NCBI RefSeq assembly: GCF_029227915.1
Contig: NC_079875.1
Span: 31,563,501 to 31,627,500, forward strand
Length of the DNA stretch: 64,000 nt
Origin: Hydractinia symbiolongicarpus
Lineage: Eukaryota > Cnidaria > Hydrozoa > Anthoathecata > Hydractiniidae
Direction of reading: 5' to 3'
Below the pieces are notes generated by a model, which made no database searches, was not told where the DNA came from, and saw nothing but the letters and a program-made list of their open reading frames with translations. The position numbers and the translations under genes are program-made. Shown here one piece after another: positions 13,201-25,285 of the stretch. Within the stretch, counting starts at the first letter, position 1. Each line of letters starts with the position of its first letter.

Positions 13201-16200
13201 AATGACATTTATCTTGCATCAATACGAAAAATCGCAAATACATGACGGTCGTCCTTTTGAAATACCTCGTTTATCAATTTTAAGACTAAAATATATAGAA
13301 GCTGACACGAGGTTGTCGTCCCCAAATGACAATTATCTTGTATCAATACGAATAGTTTTAAATATATAACACTCGTCACTTCTAAATGCCTCGTTTATCA
13401 ATTACACGGCTAAAATAAAAGAACCTAGACGTTGTTGACCCTAGAGTACAATTATCTTGTATCAATAAGAAAAATCGCAAATAGGAGACACTCTTCACTT
13501 TGAAATGCCTCGGTTATTAATTTTACGGCTATATTATATAGAATCTGAGACAAGGTTGTCGTCCCCAAATGACAATTATCTTGTATCAATACGGGAAATC
13601 GCAAATATATAACACTAGTCCCTTCGAAATGCCTCGTTTATCAATTTTACTACCAAAATATGAACCTGAGGCGAGGTTGTCGTCCCCAAATGAAAATTAT
13701 CTCGTATCAATACAAAAAAACGCAAATATATAAAACTCGTCACTTTGAAATGCCTCCTTTATCAATTTTACGGCTATGATATAAGAACCTAGACGTTGTT
13801 GACCCTAAAATACAATTATCTTGTATCAATACGAAAAATAGCAATTACATGACACTCGTCACTTCTAAATGCCTCGTTTATCAATTTTACGTTATGATAT
13901 ATAGAACCTGAGACGAGGTTGTCGTCCCCAAATGAAAATTATCTCGTATCAATACAAAAAAACGCAAATATATAAAACTCGTCACTTTGAAATGCCTCCT
14001 TTATCAATTTTACGGCTATAATATAAGAACCTAGACGTTGTTGACCCTAAAATACAATTATCTTGTATCAATACGAAAAATCGCAAATATAAAACACTCG
14101 TCCTTTTGAAATGCCTCGTTTATCAATTTTACGTTATAATATATAGAACCTGAGACGAGGTTGTCGTCCCTGAATGACAATCATCTTATATCAATACGAA
14201 AAATTGCAAATACATGACACTCGTCACGTTGAAATGCCTCGTTTATCAATTTTACCACTAAAATAGATAGAACCTGAGACGAGATTGTCGTCCCTAAATG
14301 ACATTTATCTTGTATCAATACGAAAAATCGCAAATACATGATGCTCGTCACTTTGAAATGCCTCGTTTTCAATTTTACGGCTAAAACATAGAGAACTTGA
14401 AACGAGGTTGTCGTCCCTAAATGACAATTATCTTGTATCAATACGAAAAATCGCAAATATGTAACACTCGTCTCTTTTAAATGCCTCGTTTTCAATATTA
14501 CGGCTAAAACATAGAGAACTTGAAACGAGGTTGTCGTCCCTAAAATACAATTATCTTGTATCAATACGAAAAATCGCAAATATAAAACACTTGTCTCTTT
14601 GAAATGCCTGGTTTATGAATTTTCCGACTACAATATATAAAACCTATAACGAGGTTCTCGTCCCAAAATGATAATTCCCCTGCATCAATGCGAAAAATCG
14701 CAAATATATAACACTCGTCTCTTTTAAATGCCTCGTTTATCAACTTTACGACTAAAATATATAAAACCTGAGACGAGATTGTCGTCCCTAAATGACAATT
14801 ATCTTGTATCAATACGAAAAATCGCAAGTACATGACACTCGTCACTTTGAAATGCCTCGTTTAACGATTTTACGACTAAAACATATGGAACCTGAGACGA
14901 AAGTGTCGTCCCTAAATGACATTTATCTTGTATCAATACGAAAAATTGCAAATACATAACACTCGTCACTTTAAAATGCTGATTTATCAATTTTATGACT
15001 AAAATACATAGAACCTTTAACGAGGTTGTCGTCCCTGAATGACAATTATCTTGTATCAATACGAAAAATCGCAAATACATCACACTCGTCACTTTGAAAT
15101 GCCTTGTTTTTCAATTTTACGACTAAAATAGATAGAACCTGAGACGAGATTGTCGTCCCTAAATGACATTTATCTTGTATCAATACGAAAAATCGCAACT
15201 ACATGATACTCGTCACTTTGAAATGCCTTAATTGTCAATTTTGCGGCTAAAATATATAGAACCTTTAACGGGGTTGTCGTCCCTAAATGACAATTATCTT
15301 TTATCAATACGAAAAATCGCAAATATATGAGACACTTGTCTCTTTGAAATGCCTGGTTTATCAATTTTCCGACTACAATATATAGAACTTGAAACGAGGT
15401 CGTCGTCTCCAAATGACAATTACCCTGAATCAATGCGAAAAATCGCAAATATAAAACACTCGTCCTTTTGAAATGCCTCGTTTATCAATTTTACGTTATA
15501 ATATATAGAACCTGAGACGAGGTTGTGGTCCCTAAATGACATTTATCTTGCATCAATACGAAAAATCGCAAATACATGACGGTCGTCCTTTTGAAATACC
15601 TCGTTTATCAATTTTAAGACTAAAATATATAGAAGCTGACACGAGGTTGTCGTCCCCAAATGACAATTATCTTGTATCAATACGAATAGTTTTAAATATA
15701 TAACACTCGTCACTTCTAAATGCCTCGTTTATCAATTACACGGCTAAAATAAAAGAACCTAGACGTTGTTGACCCTAGAGTACAATTATCTTGTATCAAT
15801 AAGAAAAATCGCAAATAGGAGACACTCTTCACTTTGAAATGCCTCGCTTATTAATTTTACGGCTATATTATATAGAATCTGAGACAAGGTTGTCGTCCCC
15901 AAATGACAATTATCTTGTATCAATACGGGAAATCGCAAATATATAACACTAGTCCCTTCGAAATGCCTCGTTTATCAATTTTACTACCAAAATATGAACC
16001 TGAGGCGAGGTTGTCGTCCCCAAATGAAAATTATCTCGTATCAATACAAAAAAACGCAAATATATAAAACTCGTCACTTTGAAATACCTCCTTTATCAAT
16101 TTTACGGCTATAATATAAGAACCTAGACGTTGTTGACCCTAAAATACAATTATCTTGTATCAATTCGAAAAATAGCAAATACATGACACTCGTCACTTCT

Positions 16201-19200
16201 AAATGCCTCGTTTATCAATTTTACGGCTATAATATATAGAACCTGAGACAAAGTTGTCGTCCCTAAATGACAATGATCTTGTATCAATACGAAAAATCGC
16301 AAATACATGATGCTCGTCACGTTGAAATGCCTCGTTTATCAATTTTACGACTAAAATTGATAGAACCTGAGACGAGATTGTCGTCCCTAAATGACATTTA
16401 TCTTGTATCAATACGAAAAATCGCAAATATAAAACACTCGTCCTTTTGAAATGCCTCGTTTATCAATTTTACGTTATAATATATAGAACCTGAGACGAGG
16501 TTGTCGTCCCTGAATGACAATCATCTTATATCAATACGAAAAATTGCAAATACATGACACTCGTCACGTTGAAATGCCTCGTTTATCAATTTTACCACTA
16601 AAATAGATAGAACCTGAGACGAGATTGTCGTCCGTAAATGACATTTATCATGTATCAATACGAAAAATCGCAAATACATGATACTCGTCACTTTGAAATG
16701 CCTCGTTTATTAATTTTACGGCTATAATATAAAAAACCTGAAACGACACTGTTGACCCTAAATGACAATCATCTTATTTCAATACGAAAAATTGCAAATA
16801 CATGACACTCGTCACGTTGAAATGCCTCGTTTATCAATTTTACGACTAAAATAGATAGAACCTTTAACGGGGTTGTCGTCCCTAAATGACAATTATCTTG
16901 AATCAATACGAAAAATCGCAAGTACATGACACTCGTCACTTTGAAATGCATCGTTTATCAATTCAACGACTAAAATACATAGAACCTTGGACGAGATTGT
17001 CGCCGTAAATGACAATTATCTTGTATCAATACGAAAAATCGCAAATATGTAACACTCGTCTTTTTTAAATGCCTCGTTTTCAATTTTGCGGCTAAAACAT
17101 AGAGAACTTGAAACGTGGTTTTCGTCCCTGAATGACAATCATCTTATATCAATACGAAAAAGTGCAAATACATAACACTCGTCACGTTGAAATGCCTCGT
17201 TTATCAATTTTACGACTAAAATAGATAGAACCTTTACCGGGGTTGTCGTCCCTAAGTGAGAATTATCTTGAATGAATACGAAATATCACAAATATAAAAC
17301 ACTCGTCCTTTTGAAATGCCTCGTTTATCAATTTTAAAGCTAAAATATATAGAACCTGAGACGAGGTTGTGGTTCCTAAATGACATTTATCTTGTATCAA
17401 TACGGAAAATTGCGGATACATGACAGTCATGCCTTTGAAATGCCTCGTTTATCAATTCTATGACTAAAATATATAGAAGCTGAGACGAGGTTGTCGTCCT
17501 CAAATGACATTTATCTTGCATCATTACGAAAAATCGCAAATACATGACCGTCGTCTTTTTGAAATGCCTCGTATATCAATTTTAAGACTAAAATATATAG
17601 AAGCTGACACGAGGTTGTCGTCCCCAAATGACAATTATCTTGTATCAATACGAATAGTTTCAAATATATAATACTCGTCACTTCTAAATGCCTCGTTTAT
17701 CAATTACACGGCTAAAATAAAAGAACCTAGACGTTGTTGACCCTAGAGTACAATTATCTTGTATCAATACGAAAAATCGCAAATAGGTGACACTCTTCAC
17801 TTTGAAATGCCTCGCTTATTAATTTTACGGCTATATTATATAGAATCTGAGACAAGGTTGTCATCCCCAAATGACAATTATCTTGTATCAATACGAGAAA
17901 TCGCAAATATATAACACTAGTCCCTTCGAAATGCCTCGTTTATCAATTTTACGACCAAAATATGAACCTGAGGCGAGGTTGTCGTCCCCAAATGAAAATT
18001 ATCTCGCATCAATACAAAAAAACGCAAATATATAAAACTCGTCACTTTGAAATGCCTCGTTTATCAATTTTACGGCTATAATATAAGAACCTAGACGTTG
18101 TTGACCCTAAAATACAATTATCTTGTATCAATACGAAAAATAGCAAATACGTGACACTCGTCACTTCTAAATGCCTCGTTTATCAATTTTACGGCTATAA
18201 TATATAGAACCTGAGACAAGGTTGTCGTCCCTAAATGACAATGATCTTGTATCAATACAAAAAATCGCAAATATATGATGCTCGTCACTTTGAAATGCCT
18301 CGTTTTTAATTTTACGGCTAAAACATAGAGAACTTGAAACGAGGTTGTCGTCCCTAAATGACAATTATCTTGTATCAATACGAAAAATCGCAAATATGTA
18401 ACACTTGTCTCCTTTAACTGCCTCGTTTATCAATTTTAGGTCTAAAATATATTAAACCTTTACAATTATCTTGTATCAATACGAAAAATCGCAAATATAA
18501 AACACTCGTCCTTTTGAAATGCCTCGTTTATCAGTTTTACGTTATAATATATAGAACCTGAGACGAGGTTGTGGTCCCTAAATGACATTTACCTTGTATC
18601 AATACGAAAAATCGCAAATGCATGATGGTCGTCCCTTTGAAATGCCTCGTTTATCAATTTTAAGACTAAAATATATAGAACCTGAGACGAGGTTGTGGTT
18701 CCTAAATGACATTTATCTTGTATCAATACCGAAAATTGCAAATACATGACACTCGTCACATTGAAATGCCTCGTTTAACAATTTTACGACTAAAATATAT
18801 AGAACCTGAAACAAGGTTGTCGTCCCTGAATGACAATCATCTTATATCAATACGAAAAATTGCAAATACATGACACTCGTCACATTGAAATGCCTGGTTT
18901 ATCAATTTTACGACTAAAATAGATAGAACCTGAGACGAGATTGTCGTCCCTAAATGACATTTATCTTGTATCAATACGAAAAATTGCAAATACATGACAC
19001 TCGTCACTTTGAAATGCCTTATTTGTCAATTTTGCGGCTAAAATATATAGAACCTTTAACGGGGTTGTCGTCCCTAAATGAGAATAATCTTGAATCAATA
19101 CGAAATATCACAAATATATAACACTCGTCACTTTGAAATGCCTCGTTTATCAATTTTAAGGCTAAAATATATAGAACCTGAGACGAGGTTGTGGTTCCTA

Positions 19201-21612
19201 AATGACATTTATCTTGTATCAATACGGAAAATTGCGGATACATGACAGTCATGCCTTTGAAATGCCTCGTTTATCAATTCTATGACTAAAATTTATAGAA
19301 GCTGAGACGAGGTTGTCGTTCCCAAATGACAATTATCTTGCATCAATACGAAAAATCGCAAATACATACACTCGTCTGCATGAATCGCCTCGTTTATCAA
19401 TCTTATGACTAAAATATATAGAACCTTTGACGAGGTTGTCGTCCCTGAATGACATTTATCTTATATCAAAACGAAGAATTGCAAATACATAACACTCGTC
19501 TCTTTTTAATGCCTCGTTTTCAATTTACGGCTAAAATATAGAGAACTTGAAACGAGGTTATCGTCCCTAAATCAGAATTATCTTGTATTAATACGAAAAA
19601 TCACAAATATATGAAACACTTGTCTCTTTAAAATGCTGATTTATCAATTTTACGACTAAAATATATAAAACCTTTAACGGGGTTGTCGTCCCTAAATGAC
19701 AATTATCTTGAATCAATGCGAAAAATCGCAAATATATAACACACGTCACTTTGAAATGCCTCGTTTTCATTTTTACGGTTAAAACATAGAGAACTTGAAA
19801 CGAGGTTGTCGTCCCTAAATTACAATTATCTTGTATTAATACGAAAAATCGCAAATACGTGACACTCGTCACTTCTAAATGCCTCGTTTATCAATTTTAC
19901 GGCTATAATATATAGAACCTGAGACAAGGCTGTCGTCCCTAAATGACAATGATCTTGTATCAATACAAAAAATCGCAAATATATGATGCTCGTCACTTTG
20001 AAATGCCTCGTTTTTAATTTTACGGCTAAAACATAGAGAACTTGAAACGAGGTTGTCGTCCCTAAATGACAATTATCTTGTATCAATACAAAAAATCGCA
20101 AATATATGATGCTCGTCACTTTGAAATGCCTCGTTTATCAATTTTACGGCTATAATATAAGAACCTAGACGTTGTTGACCCTAAAATACAATTATCTTGT
20201 ATCAATACGAAAAATAGCAAATACGTGACACTCGTCACTTCTAAATGCCTCGTTTATCAATTTTACGGCTATAATATATAGAACCTGAGACAAGGTTGTC
20301 GTCCCTAAATGACAATGATCTTGTATCAATACAAAAAATCGCAAATATATGATGCTCGTCACTTTGAAATGCCTCGTTTTTAATTTTACGGCTAAAACAT
20401 AGAGAACTTGAAACGAGGTTGTCGTCCCTAAATGACAATTATCTTGTATCAATACGAAAAATCGCAAATATGTAACACTTGTCTCCTTTAACTGCCTCGT
20501 TTATCAATTTTAGGTCTAAAATATATTAAACCTTTACAATTATCTTGTATCAATACGAAAAATCGCAAATATAAAACACTCGTCCTTTTGAAATGCCTCG
20601 TTTATCAGTTTTACGTTATAATATATAGAACCTGAGACGAGGTTGTGGTCCCTAAATGACATTTATCTTGTATCAATACGAAAAATTGCAAATACATGAC
20701 ACTGGTCACGTTGAAATGCCTCGTTTATCAGTTTTACGACTAAAATATATAGAACCTGAAACGAGGTTGTCTTCCCTGAATGACAATCATCTTATATCAA
20801 TACGAGAAATTGCAAATACATGACACTCGTCACGTTGAACTGCCTCGTTTATTAATTTTTCCACTAAAATAGATAGAACCTGAGACGAGATTGTCGTCCC
20901 TAAATGACATTTATCATGTATCAATACGAAAAATCGCAAATAGATGATACTCGTCACTTTGAAATGCCTCGTTTATCAATGTTACGACTAAAATGAAGAG
21001 AACTTGAAGCGAAGTTGTCGTCTCTAAATGACAATGATCTTGTATCAATACGTAAAATCGCAAATATGTAACACTCGTGTCTTTTAAATGCCTCGTTTTT
21101 AAATTTACGGCTAAAACATAGAGAACTTGAAAGGAGGTTGTCGTCCCTAAATTACAATTATCTTGTATTAATACGAAAAATCGCAAATATATGAAACACT
21201 TGTCTCTTTAATATGCTGATTTATCAATTTTATGACTAAAATATGTAGAACCTTTAACGAGGTTGTCGTCCCTGAATGACAATTATCTTGTATTAATACG
21301 AAAAATCGCAAATATATGAAACACTTGTCTCTTTAATATGCTGATTTATCAATTTTATGACTAAAATATGTAGAACCTTTAACGAGGTTGTCGTCCCTGA
21401 ATGACAATTATCTTGTATCAATACGAAAAATTGCAAATACATGATGCTCGTCTCCTTTAACTGCCTCGTTTATCAATTTTACGTCTAAAATGTATTAAAC
21501 CTTTACAATTATCTTGTATCAATACGAAAAATCGCAAATATACAACACTCGTCCTTTTAAAATGCCCCGTTTATCAATTTTACGTTATAATATATAGAAC
21601 CTGAGACGAGGT
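4239..21612. repeat. Satellite array, ~140 monomers of 123-124 bp
   Basis: About 17.4 kb is head-to-tail copies of one AT-rich monomer. Landmarks in each unit are CTCGTTTATCAATTTTACG, AAAATATATAGAACCTGAGA, CGAGGTTGTCGTCCCTAAA, TTATCTTGTATCAATACGAA and GACACTCGTCACTTTGAAAT. Units with a TTTTCAA junction are about 123 bp and those with TTTATCAA about 124 bp. Diverged variants recur in the same order kilobases apart, for example a ~400-bp cassette at 7568, 8517, 9868 and 12713, so the array has higher-order duplications. Minus-strand open frames through 123-bp units are a by-product of 41-codon periodicity. The left edge is gradual; the right edge is cut by a LINE. Confidence 0.95.
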
Positions 21613-21622
21613 AAAAGGTAGG

Positions 21623-22069
21623 TTGTATGAGGCCTGTGTAAGAAGTGTTATGTTGTACGGTAGTGAGACATGGGCAGTAAAGCAGGAAGATCTTGACCGT
21701 TTAGAAAGGAATGATATGAGAATGGTTAGGTGGATGTGTAATGCCAGTCTGAGAGACAGAAAGAGTTCAGATGATTTAAGAAGCAGGCTAAGTCTCCGTA
21801 GAATTAAAGATGTTATCCAGATAAGAAGATTGAATTGGCTGGGGCACTTGGAAAGAATGGAGGAGGATAATTGGGTAAGAAAGTGTAGAGACTTGATAGT
21901 TTCTGGGGCAAATCCCAGAGGCAGACCGAGAAAGACTTGGCAGGAGGTTATAAGGACAGACTTAATAGAGAGGAAGTTCAGTTTAGATCTAACACAGTCT
22001 AGATCAGATTGGAAGAGGGTCATTAATATACCCCGTCCAACCCATGCTAGCATGGAAAACGGACGTTAA
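21623..22069 (+). pseudogene. LINE ORF2 C-terminal fragment (reverse transcriptase tail)
   Basis: An uninterrupted frame of about 148 residues carries the familiar end of LINE ORF2 proteins: LYGSETWAVKQEDLDRLE, then RRLNWLGHLERME, then GRPRKTWQEVIRTDL. These are the region after the polymerase domain, usually reading YGSETW..., WLGHV.RM and GRP..W in related elements. The finger-palm region and endonuclease are absent, so the copy cannot act alone. No frameshift is visible in this remnant, suggesting a fairly young insertion. The clade is not decidable from this piece. Confidence 0.85.
22042..22055. other. 14-bp perfect palindrome at LINE 3' end
   Basis: CCATGCTAGCATGG lies over the last codons of the LINE ORF, flanked by GTCC on the left and GGAC on the right, so an RNA stem-loop can form just before the TGA-repeat tail. 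3'-end hairpins in LINE RNA often serve reverse-transcriptase recognition; that role here is inferred. Confidence 0.5.
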
Positions 22070-22079
22070 GCCGAGAATA

Positions 22080-22111
<32 letters not shown>

Positions 22112-24552
22112 TACATTTTTAAGTTATTCACCCCCCCCCCCCCCCTTTAATTTGGACCCACCCGCTTTTTAAAATTCTGGTATTTTTCAAACCGCACCAA
22201 CTACAAGATTCCCCCTTTTATTTGGTATTCGAGAGTACATAACAAATGTTTATTTACATGTACATGACGACAATGATGCAGAGTTTTGATATATTGAGAA
22301 TTTGGCTTGTTGCATATGCCAATAAACTATTTTATTCTTAACCTTTTAGAAGAAAATCCAAAACGTTGCAAAACTGTAATATCAGCCATCGACTCAGTGT
22401 CAAGATAAGAAAATTACCGTTCAATTAGTTGGTGTTCGTTCTACTGTTCGCAGTTGAAATGCAAAATTTACAGCGATTGAAGCGATTGCAGCGATTATAT
22501 AAAACACGGACAAGAGAACGTGATCATTTGTCGTTGCTTAGACCATTGATCGGGACATTGGAATAAAATTATGATAACCTAGCAACAAAATATACTTGAT
22601 ACATATTTATATAAGTATATAGTTAATACATGTATTTATAAATATCCATTCTATGTTCTGGCAAGTTATACATATTCGCCAATTAAACTGCTTGAGAATT
22701 ATTTTTAGGACACACTAAACAACTAATGCAATTTCAGGGATTTTTTCATGTAACAATTAACATGAAAATTTACGCAATCGCAATTTTTTATTCTTCATAT
22801 TGAATAATTCTTGGCGTCATATTCCAAAACCTTAAGGAAGTCGAAAAATAACTTAATTTGTTGATTCCTGCAAAATAGTATAGGTTAGCGTATCGACCTT
22901 GCAAGCTCAGTTTATACTGATGACAATATAATATTTTCGTCATAAATAAACAACTAGAAATTAAAAAAAAGGTTGCGAAGCATTTTGCAAGTTGCAAGCA
23001 AAATTAAACTATCCAATACTTTGTCCCTAGCGCTTCTTGTTTCTTTGGCGCTAACATCTTCCGAAATACATCAAAATTGAATATCATATAGAAGAACCCT
23101 GGGGACGAGGTAGGAAAATGAACGCTCTGCGGAACAATTCGTTGCTCAAAAACAGTTTTTTTTGCGAACAGACTGCACGAGTATTTGATGTGCGTGGGAT
23201 ATTCTTTTCAAAATGTGCGAGAAAATTAGATTACGCGAAACTAACAAAAACGAATAACGCGTGTTAAAATTTTGTACCGCCTTTTCCCACAGAATGGTAA
23301 AAGTAAAGAGCGCAATACAAAATTACACTTTTAGCAGTATTCCGAAAGATATGTGATACATCGAGTTGTACAACCCGCAGAAGTTGGTCCTAACGTAACG
23401 ATTTCGTAAATGACCTCACAACAAAACAGTATTTTTTTCACCTAAAAATACCGGCAGTAGAAGCCACAGAATCTGCTGGAACGAATTTCGAAAACTCACG
23501 GGAAACAATTAAAACAAAAACAAACAAATCAAAACAGTTTTTTAACTTTATCAAGATTTATTAAATAGCTTCAAATTTGGGCAAAAAACAATAACGGATT
23601 CGCCTTCTTTTCACCACACGCATTAGAAGATTACATCACTCACTCCCATTGTACACAATCTAAAAGAAAAAGAAAACATTTTCATATAGTGAAGCTTCCA
23701 GTGCCTTTAAGGGATGGCCAAGTCAATGGAATTGAAAGCACTGTTTTTCATCTTATAAATAATTAAGGCTAATTCGGAAAAGTATAAAAGAAAAAAACTA
23801 AACAATTTGGCAACTTTACTAATTTTATACGCAAAGTTCCAACCATACCAACAGTTTCCAAATCTAACAAAATCATTTTAGAAGTGTTTATTTTTTCAGA
23901 ATTTGATTGATGCAAGGCCAAGGGAAATAAATAAGTTTATTGTCCTAGACCCATTTAAAAACATATGCTTCTCATCATTCAGTTTTTTTTCAACCAGCAT
24001 TAATGTAATCACCCAGAGGAAATTATAATGTCTCTTGTGTGTGTTTTAGAAGCTGAGTACACAAATACACAAATATTACAAGTGCTGAACTTTGGCAATC
24101 ATATTTTGCAATCAGACCCTTTTAAAAACTATGCTGAACCATGTCAATTATTAAATTCAGCACTAATAGAAAAGCACCTTGGATAGGATTCATTGTTGGG
24201 CGAATAAAATGACTGACAAATGGTTTATCCTGAATGAAATAGTAATAGATAGTTGTATGTATGTGTAATAGATAATGAAATAGTAATAGATAGTTGGAAA
24301 AAGATGGTTTAAGAGAAAGAAGTTAATAAAAATTAAAAGTTATTTATCAAGTAAATTTTATCAAAAACCATCAAAAACAATTCTTTTAAGAACTTTACTA
24401 CCACATAGTTTACTTTATGGTCTATGCAGGTTTTTTTGGGTGAATACTTCAATTTTTTTGCAAAACGCTAAACTTGCCCAAAAACGCCTGCACGTTATAC
24501 GGCGTATGCAGCTTATCAGCACCCTTGTTCTAAAATTACAAGCAGTTTCGAA

Positions 24553-24594
24553 GATGCCCACGCCGTTTAGAGGACGTGGTGCGGCTTGGGCATC
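24553..24594. other. GC-rich stem-loop
   Basis: GATGCCCA pairs with TGGGCATC at the other end, followed inward by GCCG/CGGC after a single mismatch, leaving a 16-base loop. It stands out in otherwise AT-rich DNA. It could be part of a transposon end or an RNA hairpin; I cannot tell which. Confidence 0.4.
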
Positions 24595-25236
24595 CTAGAA
24601 GTTCTGTTTTATGACAGTTTTAATGTTTTAATGTCGTTTTAAACCTTGTTCTCAGGGAGGGTGTACGGAAAACTAATTCCTATTGACAATTACATTGCTG
24701 TTGGTTTGATAGCAAAAGTGGATAATTTTTTTTAATTACTGTAGCAGGTTACTTTTATAATAAATAAAAAACTGTGATATAAAACGGTTGGTCGGCTCAC
24801 TCTAACACCCAGAGCTATTGGTTTTGTCTGCGCCCTAGCTACAGGTTTTCCTATATCTGGCTATCAGTCAGGTAGTAATACAGCTTCTCCATATGTATTC
24901 TACAAATTACTTTCAATTCTTTTATACAAAACAGAGCTCTAGCTAGCTAGCTACCTTTTGTGTGATTAAGCCTTACCTTGATTTAGATAAAACCATTAAA
25001 ATTGATAATATTGTATTCTTACACCTTCTTAGAAACAATAAAATAAAACACAGCTCGACGCGTGATAATTGTACAAATCACTTCAATATTTCTTTAGGAA
25101 AGGGTACCTTACACAGGAGCTTTCCAATCCAACTAAAATCTCCAGAAAAAGCACAGCAACAAAAAAGCTTAAAATACACAAGTAAAGTTGATTAGAAACA
25201 GGACTAGCAATAAATTTTTTCAAAAGAAGAAAACCC

Positions 25237-25285
25237 TTTTAATACTATTATATTTCATTAAAATACAACTATAATAGTATTAAAA
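25237..25285. repeat. Perfect 16-bp inverted repeat with 17-bp loop
   Basis: TTTTAATACTATTATA at 25237-25252 is exactly complementary to 25270-25285. The stem is entirely A/T except for one C/G pair. It could be a small palindromic element or an RNA hairpin. No genes flank it closely. Confidence 0.5.

Larger units (their letters stand above)
21613..22110 (+). mobile_element. 5'-truncated non-LTR retrotransposon (LINE)
   Basis: The satellite stops within a monomer at about 21612 and is followed at once by the 3' part of a LINE: the C-terminal end of its reverse-transcriptase ORF (21623-22069), a very short 3' untranslated stretch and a (TGA)10 tail ending at 22110. Severe 5' truncation plus a simple-repeat tail is typical of target-primed reverse transcription. 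The satellite does not resume afterwards, so the insertion or a later deletion marks the array boundary. Confidence 0.85.

Noticed and set aside
4868-20467. Dozens of minus-strand open frames (60-157 residues) with a repeated FFVLIQDNCHLGTT-like peptide
   Set aside because: They arise because 123 bp is 41 codons and the unit lacks stops in one frame. Every 124-bp unit shifts the frame. There is no start context, no gene-like ends, and variation is not biased to silent positions as far as I can see.
4239-21612. CRISPR-like array
   Set aside because: Monomers are contiguous and wholly repetitive with no unique spacers, and the DNA is eukaryotic.
21580-22053. 157-residue minus-strand frame
   Set aside because: It is antisense to the LINE reverse-transcriptase fragment and has no recognisable domain.
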